Positions 23,401 through 35,400 of a stretch of 64,000 bases of DNA are shown here, piece by piece. Made by a program: the position numbers and the translations under genes. How positions within the stretch are numbered: the first letter of the stretch is position 1; every line of letters starts with the position of its first letter. Below the pieces are notes generated by a model, which saw only the letters and a program-made list of their open reading frames with translations, made no database searches and had not been told where the DNA came from. Source of the DNA: Pieris napi (taxonomy: Eukaryota; Arthropoda; Insecta; Lepidoptera; Pieridae); the NCBI RefSeq assembly GCF_905475465.1, contig NC_062256.1:6953662-7017661 (forward strand), written 5' to 3'.

Positions 23401-26400
23401 TAGAAACTAACGCATGCACGTATATTTGCAAAGTTTAATTATAAATGTATGGTGCAATTAGCGAAGTGCTAATTTGAAATTTAGATAATTATTTATGTAA
23501 AAAGTGCTCAACCCCTATCTACCCTATAAACTAGACATTTCGTCGCAAATTTACATTTTAAGAAATATCAAAACGCTTTGTAGCGCGAAAATAAATACCC
23601 AATACTCTTCCTAATTGTACCATTAAAACGAAAACATCTGTCTCTTTTTATCATATTAATATGACAGAAAGGGATGAAAGAGTGACAGTATGAAATAATA
23701 ATTAATTTATCAAAAATATCCATTACTATTGATATTCATATATTGAGTCACGTGACACAACGGTCACAGATTAGTCTTAAATAAATAATGTCTCCGCTTA
23801 TCTCACCCTTATACTGTCTATCAAATTTGGCGAAGAATTTGTGTAATTTAAGAAATACATGTTTGTTTACCTGTTATTGGCATTTTACGTCATACGTGCG
23901 ACGCCATCTTGTGTCACGTTATGGCGGATTTTAGAAATTACAAATTAATTTGATTTTTTAAAGCCAATACAGAAAATACATTTTTCACACACGTTTTTAA
24001 AATCTTTTCAAATAGCTCATTGTGATAACTATGAATTAAAAAATAACTAAGAATATATAAATAAATAACCTTTAGTTTTTTGTAAGGCCGTCTTAATAGC
24101 TTTGATTTCCATGAGTTTGAAGGGATCTTCGTTCTTCATATTGACACCAGACTTGTTGCCTGAAATTAAAAGACAATTAATTAAACTAAACGTCTTATTG
24201 CACTCAAAGTAGTTTCGTCTTTTTCAATCAAATTGTGTTTACTGCGTGATGAACAGAGAAAGATGGATTATTAATGTAGAAGGGGGTCAGTCCGTCATAT
24301 TGCACTGAAAGTACTTTCGTCTTTTTCTATCAAATTGTGTTTACTGCGTGATGAACAGAGAAAGATGGATTATTAATGTAGAAGGGGGTCAGTCCGTCAT
24401 ATTGCACTGAAAGTACTTTCGTCTTTTTCTATCAAATTGTGTTTACTGCGTGATGAACAGAGAAAGATGGATTATTAATGTAGAAGGGGGTCAGTCCGTC
24501 ATATTGCACTGAAAGTACTTTCGTCTTTTTCTATCAAATTGTGTTTACTGCGTGATGAACAGAGAAAGATGGATTATTAATGTAGAAGGGGGTCAGTCCG
24601 TCATATTGCACTGAAAGTACTTTCGTCTTTTTCTATCAAATTGTGTTTACTGCGTGATGAACAGAGAAAGATGGATTATTAATGTAGAAGGGGGTCAGTC
24701 CGTCATATTGCACTGAAAGTACTTTCGTCTTTTTCTATCAAATTGTGTTTACTGCGTGATGAACAGAGAAAGATGGATTATTAATGTAGAAGGGGGTCAG
24801 TCCGTCATATTGCACTGAAAGTACTTTCGTCTTTTTCTATCAAATTGTGTTTACTGCGTGATGAACAGAGAAAGATGGATTATTAATGTAGAAGGGGGTC
24901 AGTCCGTCATATTGCACTGAAAGTACTTTCGTCTTTTTCTATCAAATTGTGTTTACTGCGTGATGAACAGAGAAAGATGGATTATTAATGTAGAAGGGGG
25001 TCAGTCCGTCATATTGCACTGAAAGTACTTTCGTCTTTTTCTATCAAATTGTGTTTACTGCGTGATGAACAGAGAAAGATGGATTATTAATGTAGAAGGG
25101 GGTAAGTCCGTCATATTGCACTGAAAGTACTTTCGTCTTTTTCTATCAAATTGTGTTTACTGCGTGATGAACAGAGAAAGATGGATTATTAATGTAGAAG
25201 GGGGTCAGTCCGTCATATTGCACTGAAAGTACTTTCGTCTTTTTCTATCAAATTGTGTTTACTGCGTGATGAACAGAGAAAGATGGATTATTAATGTAGA
25301 AGGGGGTCAGTCCGTCATATTGCACTGAAAGTACTTTCGTCTTTTTCTATCAAATTGTGTTTACTGCGTGATGAACAGAGAAAGATGGATTATTAATGTA
25401 GAAGGGGGTCAGTCCGTCATATTGCACTGAAAGTACTTTCGTCTTTTTCTATCAAATTGTGTTTACTGCGTGATGAACAGAGAAAGATGGATTATTAATG
25501 TAGAAGGGGGTCAGTCCGTCATATTGCACTGAAAGTACTTTCGTCTTTTTCTATCAAATTGTGTTTACTGCGTGATGAACAGAGAAAGATGGATTATTAA
25601 TGTAGAAGGGGGTCAGTCCGTCATATTGCACTGAAAGTACTTTCGTCTTTTTCTATCAAATTGTGTTTACTGCGTGATGAACAGAGAAAGATGGATTATT
25701 AATGTAGAAGGGGGTCAGTCCGTCATATTGCACTGAAAGTACTTTCGTCTTTTTCTATCAAATTGTGTTTACTGCGTGATGAACAGAGAAAGATGGATTA
25801 TTAATGTAGAAGGGGGTCAGTCCGTCATATTGCACTGAAAGTACTTTCGTCTTTTTCTATCAAATTGTGTTTACTGCGTGATGAACAGAGAAAGATGGAT
25901 TATTAATGTAGAAGGGGGTCAGTCCGTCATATTGCACTGAAAGTACTTTCGTCTTTTTCTATCAAATTGTGTTTACTGCGTGATGAACAGAGAAAGATGG
26001 ATTATTAATGTAGAAGGGGGTCAGTCCGTCATATTGCACTGAAAGTACTTTCGTCTTTTTCTATCAAATTGTGTTTACTGCGTGATGAACAGAGAAAGAT
26101 GGATTATTAATGTAGAAGGGGGTCAGTCCGTCATATTGCACTGAAAGTACTTTCGTCTTTTTCTATCAAATTGTGTTTACTGCGTGATGAACAGAGAAAG
26201 ATGGATTATTAATGTAGAAGGGGGTCAGTCCGTCATATTGCACTGAAAGTACTTTCGTCTTTTTCTATCAAATTGTGTTTACTGCGTGATGAACAGAGAA
26301 AGATGGATTATTAATGTAGAAGGGGGTCAGTCCGTCATATTGCACTGAAAGTACTTTCGTCTTTTTCTATCAAATTGTGTTTACTGCGTGATGAACAGAG

Positions 26401-29400
26401 ACAGATGCATTATTAATGTAGAAGGGGGTCAGTCCGTCATATTGCACTGAAAGTACTTTCGTCTTTTTCTATCAAATTGTGTTTACTGCGTGATGAACAG
26501 AGAAAGATGGATTATTAATGTAGAAGGGGGTCAGTCCGTCATATTGCACTGAAAGTACTTTCGTCTTTTTTCTATCAAATTGTGTTTACTGCGTGATGAA
26601 CAGAGAAAGATGGATTATTAATGTAGAAGGGGGTCAGTCCGTCATATTGCACTGAAAGTACTTTAGTCTTTTTCTATCAAATTGTGTTTACTGCGTGATG
26701 AACAGAGACAGATGCATTATTAATGTAGAAGGGGGTAAGTCCGTCATATTGCACTGAAAGTACTTTCGTCTTTTTCTATCAAATTGTGTTTACTGCGTGA
26801 TGAACAGAGACAGGTGCATTATTAATGTAGAAGGGGGTAAGTCCGTCATATTGCACTGAAAGTACTTTCGTCTCTTTCTGTCAAATTGTGTTTACTGCGT
26901 GATGAACAGAGACAGATGCATTATTAATGTAGAAGGGGGTAAGTCCGTCATATTGCACTGAAAGTACTTTCGTCTTTTTCTATCAAATTGTGTTTACTGC
27001 GTGATGAACAGAGACAGATGCATTATTATTGTAGAAGGGGGTAAGTCCGTCATATTGCACTGAAAGTACTTTCGTCTTTTTCTATCAACTTGTGTTTACT
27101 GCGTGATGAACAGAGACAGATGCATTATTAATGTAGAAGGGGGTAAGTCCGTCATATTGCACTGAAAGTACTTTCGTCTTTTTCTATCAAATTGTGTTTA
27201 CTGCGTGATGAACAGAGACAGATGCATTATTAATGTAGAAGGGGGTAAGTCCGTCATATTGCACTGAAAGTACTTTCGTCTCTTTCTGTCAAATTGTGTT
27301 TACTGTGTGATGAAAAGAGATGAGGATTATTTGTATTAACCACTAGCAAAAATTTACCAAAAAAATTGTTAAATATATTATACACGTTTGGTATATTTTA
27401 TATATTTATAAATAAAATTGTTATATAAGCTGATTAAGCATTTATAATCTGAATGTGAAAAATGGTGTACGTAGCGCCATCTAGTAATAATGTTTGAAGT
27501 TAAAAAAATCCTAAGCTGTTTTCATTTGAATCAGTGTTAGTGCGCGATAGTCAGTGCCAAACAGTCGTAAGTGAAAAAATAGATGACAAGAACTTAGTGT
27601 CTTCTCTTAATAGAGACAGTAAGTAGTGTTATTGGACACTTTATGTTAAATATGCTTAGGTAAATAATGTTAGACTTTATTATTAATCGTCATGTTCATG
27701 ATGTCAGTGAAGAAACAATGTATTTAAAAAACAATTTATCTGTGTATTTAAATAATAATTCATCGCATGTGACGATGGAGTTATGAATCAAAATAAAATC
27801 TATTCTTGCAATTTTCTTTTAAAACCATTGACATTAAAACATAAAGAAATAAGCCATAATCAATATGAAATTTAAATACATACATTTTCTGGACGGCTCG
27901 TCCTCCCCACTGTCTTCACCCGAACTGGAATAGGTATTATGAGCCACGCCCATACTTGCCGCCATTTGCAATTTTTGGAACTCGGTAACCTAAAAAATTA
28001 TGAATAAGGATATATTAACTTACTTTAATTTAAAATTATTGACAATATGTCAAATGTCAAATAAAGTGTTATTGAGTGTAATGTCTATAACACATGACTC
28101 TAAAAAAATCGTATATATGTATATAAAAACCATTCATTTATAAAAAAACAATCAAAGCAGCAGATCAAGCGACGCAAGTGGAAATGGATAGGCCATACAT
28201 TCTAAGAGATACCAATTATATCCCGAAGCAGGCACTTGTTTGGAACCCGCAAGGAAAGCGAAAGCGAGGCCGTCCCAAGCAAACCTGGCGTCGTACATAA
28301 ACTCAAAATATCTTTATTCATATAGGTAAACAAGTACACTTATGAACGTCAAAAAAGAAGTTAAATTAATTGTAAATTTACATTTACTTCATAAATTCAT
28401 TTTTCCAGTTCGCAAATCAAGGGCAAGAAAGAAGGAAAAAGAAGAAAGAAGTCCAGTATACGTCACGTGACACTAAACGGTCAGGATTAGTCGAAACAAT
28501 GACGTAGCATGCTCGTAATCAATATCTCTAATCCTAATTTGGAGTTAAATTTCGTCGGTTGATATCTCTATATGTATTTTGAGTTTAAGGCATTTGATAT
28601 TCTTTAGAATATATAAATAGCTTTTCCAGAGTCTTTAAACCATTTCACACAGAAATCACTTAAAATTTATACACACAAATCGAATTAATTAGTTAATGAA
28701 CAAAAAACGTGTTTACAAGTATGTTACGTCATAGGATGTGCGACGCCATCTTGCATTGCGTTATGGCGGGTTGTTACTACAGAATTAAAATAATTTGTAC
28801 AAATTCTAGTCTATAGTAAATAATCTGGATTCATGGAACTGCCTATTTACTTATTGGGTCCTTTATTTAGGGTTTTATGGACTTACCAAGTTCTCCATAT
28901 GCTGTTTCTTAAGTTGAAGATCACGCAATCTTCTATGCAACATTCGACCTCGTTCCTGTAAGACACCCTCTGCATCTTCTTCTGCGTCACTTCTGTGACC
29001 TGCCTCCTACATATAAGCAATGTTTCAAAAACAGGGAACGAAAATGTATAATGCGAAGATAGAATGGAGACTATCACTTTCACAGTTTTCAAGTAACATT
29101 TCCTAATTGAATTGCTAATTAAAGACGTATTAATAATTATAATATTAATAAAAAAATATCAAAGGAAAATTCTGATGTCTTTTAGATTCTAAAGTATGAT
29201 GAAACTTTCTTAACTTCGCTAAGAATTTAGATTGAATCTCACACAATCATATTAAGATTATTTCCGAGAAATTTGAGGTCACTAACTAACCTACTTTCGC
29301 ATTTATCTTGTCTTTGGTTGGTTATGGTATTTTCATAGACAAATATTTTTTTTAGTTCAAAAGTTTTAAGAATATAAAAATAAATAATAATCTCATTATA

Positions 29401-32400
29401 CCTCGCTGCTAGCAATATTTCCATCCCGTATCGAGAACCGATCGTCCTGGTGCTGAGAATGGTTCGAACGTGTTTCGTTAGAAAACACATCTTGGGGAAG
29501 AGTTGTCGCCACTCCTATTTGATTCGTCGCGTACATACGGTTCGAGTTCGTATAATTCGCGTTCACATTCTGAAACGCAAAAATCCATTCAACTACGAAG
29601 CGTTATTAGAATTACATTAGAATGTTCTAGAATCGAATTATTGCTTTCGTAATAAATGAAAAAAAACAACTATACTAAAAATATAGCTAAAGATGGAATA
29701 CATAATATAGACATAAGCAACATTTACGAAAATAAAGACCAAAAAAAATATGAAAGACATTTAACGAAATAGCACCTATAACTACATAATTCGAGTGTGT
29801 TGTGTGATGGTGTAAAAGTAAGTGTGTGTGTGGGGTGTGTGTGTGTGTGGGGTGTGTGTGTGTGGGGGGTGCTCATGATGCCGATTATAGAGCTATAGAT
29901 ATTCTTAATAATCCTGTTAAATATATTCCATAGCTTGAACAATTTATTGTTGTATATTGTTCATACATTAGTAAGCAGAGAAGGGTATAAAATAATTAGC
30001 TCTAAATACATATGACGTAAATACAATCTGTTTTAAACATTTTGTGTATTAAGAATTCTACGCATTCATTGTAATAGGACTATAGCGTTGTATTTCGCGG
30101 TAATCTTGCCTTAATGTCAGGCGGCAGACAAGCGCTTTCATTTTTTGACAAGTGACAGTTGACAGTTGATATTTTTCACGCCACTTCATGTTTTTAAAAA
30201 ATAATAAATAAATTCATAATAGTCGTTCATAAATCTCAAGAGTTTTAAAATATAATATACCTGTGGATTTGAAAAGTTCTCATGTGATGTAGACGGATGA
30301 TGCATCTCTTGGCTTTGCTTATTTAATTCTTCCAATTGCTGTTTGGCCTCCTCCTGAAAGTCAAAATAAGTGATTTTATTATTTGTGTTTAAATGTGTGT
30401 GATGCACCTGTGTTCATTTGTTATGTTGTGTTAGATTTTGGGCAATTTCTATTAAAAACTTCCACTGATTACTTTTTGTCATCTTAGTATGTTTTTTTAC
30501 TAATTGTACCTTTTTAGTAGTTACATACCAACATATGGAACATTTTCTATGCTACCCCATAGAAACTGTTCGCTTTTCCGGAATAAAAACTTTAGTATTA
30601 AATAAAACTAAATTTTCATCTATCCCATATTTTTCTCTATAAAAATCTTCAAGACGTGGGCATTCTCAACAGTTACATTACATTCATTCATTTCATAACA
30701 ATTAACATTTTATTATTTCGCATATTCTATTTATGTACGCGAGTGGTTAATTATATGGAAAAAATAAAATCCTCTATTATTAAAAGCAACCCGATGACTC
30801 AGGGACCGAACAATTACTAATCAAATTATAGTAAGTTCGACATTATAACGAATGCTAGTACTATAAAATGGCATTTAGATTCTCCTAAATACCTTTTATT
30901 CCTTTGTTTTAAGATACATTTTACCGTGCACAAATATTAACAAAATGTTAACCTGTAATCCCCAGATTTCGCTGTTATATTAGGGTCACGTTAAATAATT
31001 TCTATATAACCACCTGGTATTTAATCAGCATCTTCTGTTGTTGCTTCAAGGCGCTCAAACGCATCTGAGACATCTCCATTTTGTTCTTTATCTCATTTTG
31101 CCACAACTCATTCTCGCTGTATGCAGATCCATTGCTTTGAACCGATACGGGTCGTACTACGACATCTTGCTGTAAAATTAGAACAAAATTATTTATCTGT
31201 GTGATTCAAAATGGGTTCTTGTTAAATGGCTCATCAATTTAATTAAATAAAAATAAATCAGTAGCGCTACAACCTCTTTAGGTCTTGGCCTCAGATTTCT
31301 GAATCTGTTTCATGATCATTTTTAAATCGAATAGATGATCAGCCTCCAGTGCCTGAGACACGCTGTCGACTTTTTGGGTCTAAGACATGTCGGTTTCCTC
31401 ACGATGTTTTCCTTCGAGTAAATGATAAATGCGCACATAGAAAGAAAGTCCATTGGTGCCCAGCTGGGGATCGAAGCTACGACCTCAGGTATGAGAGTCG
31501 CACGCTGAAGCCACTAGGCCAACACTGCTCTATTCTGTCAGAGTTAAGATGCAATAAATTGTAAATTGGGGAGACAAACTTTTAAGATTCTGCGTTAAGG
31601 TACACATATTACGCAGAATTTGAGCAAAAGTTTTTATATAATAGGAGGGCAATACAGCTGCCGCAACTCGTGTTAGTTACATTAGGTACGTTGCCGGCCT
31701 TTAAATATATACACCTTGGGGAACACACACGAAAAGTTTAAAAAATTTCAGGAATTGGATATGGCTTAGGTAGTCGAAAGCCTAAGTCTAAATCTTTTTC
31801 TTAAATGTGATAATGGTTCAAAGTATTAAATGTTAGATTCACTAAAATCCAATGACGGCTGTTAAAACGGTGAGTAACACACAGGCCATGCAGCCAACAA
31901 CACTAACACACTAAAGAACCTTTTCATCATTATTATTCGCATCTTTAGTAATACTTTTCATATCTTCTATAATCGCGATTTTTTCTGTGCACGATTTTAT
32001 ATTTTTCTTTAACATTTCGTTAAGGATTTCGTCATCTTTCTTAATGTCTTCTAAATGTGTTTCTATTTCCTTTATTTCTACTCCACTAGTCTCAGACTGA
32101 TCGAAATTCTTTACATTTTTGTCTTCATTAATCTTTTTGAGGGAATTTGTTTTATTGATTTGTTCGTTTTCTATATTTGTTACTTTCTTCGCAGGAACAT
32201 TAGAGTCACTTAAACAATTTACTGTAGTATCTTCGCTTGTTTCATTTTCCCTTTGCGTCTGACTTTCTTCTTCACTTGTAATTACTTGTGGAGGATCTTC
32301 TAACGCACTAAAGGCTTCGGAATTCTTTTCCAGAAGAAGTATTTCTAATTTCTGTTCACTTTCTTTTAATTTCTCTATCATTTCAAGTAGTTCATCATAT

Positions 32401-35400
32401 TCCTGTTTGGTGTGCTCTACGAATGCCTAAATTAAACGTAATTAAAATTTATATTGACTTTAAGCACCTTTGTTAAAAATTTTTTAAAAAATCATCACGA
32501 CCAGCTCATCTAACGTTTGAAGGAATATTTGAATATGAATACATACCTCATCTTCAGAGTTACGCATAGTATCAACAAGAGACGAGGTTACTCTTATATA
32601 TTCCCTGATTTGGCCGAGTCTTCTTTCCACTGAAGCTGCATCCGGGCAGACAGCCACAATGGCCTCTCCTAGGGCACGGGCCGATTCTCTATTGACCTAT
32701 TGACAAATTAATTGGATATCTTAAGGAGCTAAGTAAGTTAAATATATTCTCGTCACGGCTCGTTTTATATTAATTTATATTTTATATATATGTATATCAA
32801 ACAGGAAAAATCATGTAAATTATGTATGAATTACATATACATAAGTAAATTATAGAAAATTTTCTCACTAAATTACTCTACGAGCTCTCTTGACTCTTGA
32901 TAGTTCACAAAATGAACAGTCCCCAAAATAATACCGCGTTTAAAATGCAACTACCGCCATCTAGTTATTACTTTCAAAATTAACTAATTCATAAAACATT
33001 AAATACATTATTTTATTCCATAAATAATTAGTAGTAAATAGTTTTATTTTCTTACTTAGTATAATTTGATTAATTATAATAAGCTCATGTATTATACATT
33101 ACATGCGGCTCATTGGTCTAGTGGTTAGTACCCCTGACTGCGAATCTATGGGTCCCGGGTTCGATCCCCGGCTGAGACAAACATCGATGTGATGAGCATG
33201 GTGTTGTGAAATATGTATTTATATGTCTATCTATCTATAATATGTATGTATATCCGTTGCCTAGTACCCATAACACAAGCTTCACCAGCTTAGAATGGGG
33301 CTAGGTCAATTGGTGTGAATTGTCCAAGTAAAAAAAAGTGTACTTATGTACGCGCGTAAGAAGTTATACTTCTTTGGCATTATTAAAAATAGTTTTTGAT
33401 TGCATGCAAATAATTAAGTAAAATTAAATAAAGATTGGAAAAGGAGTCATTATAGTCAATAAAGTTCAGTTTACATTTGAAAAATTAAATAAATAAATAT
33501 TTGCTATTATTCTCTTACATTAAGTGTAACATAAATTCTATTATTATTCGAATGTTGTTTTTAAATTATGTCCAATGCCGAAGCATCTTCCGTGGGCAAC
33601 TTCATTCTGTTAATTTTGTGTCACGGTGGGCGCGCATCGTAAAATTTCACTCTCATCAATTTTTCATAACGCCCTTAAACAAGTATACTACTTACATGAT
33701 TATTTTCATTAATATTGTTGAAACTTCCCTGTCCTTGGTCATACATATTGTTCATCATGTTCACAGCTTTGGTTGATGATCGACTGTTAGAATTGGAAGC
33801 TGTGTTGTTGTTAGAATTATTATTACCTTCAAAGTTATGTCTATTTGAATTCAAATTCCTGGCAAAATTCTTTCTATTCTGATTTTGAGCCTGCAAAGTT
33901 TATATTTATATATTTTACTAATCTGACTAACGTTCTTCTGTACACATCTTAAATACAAAAAAAATAATCTAATTGAAAATTTCATCAAAATCGGTACAGT
34001 CGTTTAGGGAGCGTTCAACTATTACGTAACGCAATTCCGCCCCCCCCCCCCCCCCAAAGTAACTCGTCGTAACGACACCACACAACACCCAAGTATAGTG
34101 ACCACCTAGTGACTCTTTAGTTACTATTATGTGGTGTAAGTCGAAAAAAATATTAACAATAACGCGTAATTTAATCCCCGCCCCGCATCGTAACGTTTTA
34201 CAAAAGGACCCCCCCTCCCAAAATACGTTACTATAATTAGTACATCCAATCAAAGCAAAATAAAGATTGAACAACAAATAATTTGCCACTTTGAAACAGA
34301 AGACTTTGCCGACATTTCATTTTAGTTGCAATTAAGAAACTCAAATTTGAATGCACAAAAATGTTCAGTTAAATATTTGTCGGAGTTTACAAATCAATGA
34401 TATATAGACAAATATATATTGAAATAACATTTTATTCTACTTACAGTAAAAGTTTGGGGCATATTCCCTGCAACTGTGTTTGGTGTTGTAGGATTCACTA
34501 TCATTACAGCAGCCGCAGCATGGTTTGAATGGGGAATTAAACCTAAAACAGTAGAGAACAATTAAATTTTATTCCTTAAATATTTAATAACATTTTCTTT
34601 AAACAATATAACATTGCTTAATAAAAGAAATTTCATAACGCAATGGGCTTATCATTCATCAGTGATAATTTTTGCATCAGCTTACGATAATTAATTAATC
34701 ATTAATTTTTGTTACAGATAATTATAAAACATTTATTATTTAAAATAATACCATTCTGCATTTGATGAGCGTAAGGATGAAGGGAATGTGAACCAGAAGA
34801 GCTGGCATCATCATTTAAGTTGTCACGATCTCCAGAATGGTGTTCTCTGTTCTGGACTGTGAGCGGAAGTGCTCTCGGTTGTGGCCGTACTGGGACAAAT
34901 CTACCAAATCCGCTTTCAAAGGCAACTGAATTATCTAAAAGGAAAGGATTTGTAAAAAAATATAAAATATAATTTGCTGTAATATTTTTCAGAAAGGCAT
35001 GGAGACATTTATATCAACACAAAGGCAACTAAAAACAAAATTGAAGACACCCAATTGTCAAGTTAATAAAATTTATCTTAAGGTAGTATACTTTTGCAAA
35101 ACACACACATAATAATATTACTTGTATACAAAGTACATGTATGGTCTTAAATAGAAACATAAAATTAGGTTATAACTTACCTAAATCTGTAAAATCTTGA
35201 TCCGATGTATTGTTTGTTTGTTTTCTAGACTGATTACTGTTACTACTTCTTGGATTGTATTCTGATACTGGCACCCAATCTAGGGCGGTCTAAAAAGTCA
35301 CATTCATAAAACACCAAAACTTGCAAGGCCTCATGGAATTAAACTTGTTATAAATACCTAATTAAAATTATACCTTTTTTGGACCAAACTTAGAAAGACA

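Noticed and set aside
24199..27330. 102-bp unit (a multiple of 3) as a repeat-protein coding region
   Set aside because: All frames have stops within each unit and the array lies wholly in a PCM1 intron.
29818..29872. GT/GGGGT run as a telomere-like repeat
   Set aside because: The units are irregular GT-rich microsatellite within a retroposon copy. Insect telomeric repeat is TTAGG and is not present.
33108..33180. Functional tRNA gene
   Set aside because: Boxes A and B are good, but the anticodon arm does not pair and the repeat continues into a SINE body and tail.
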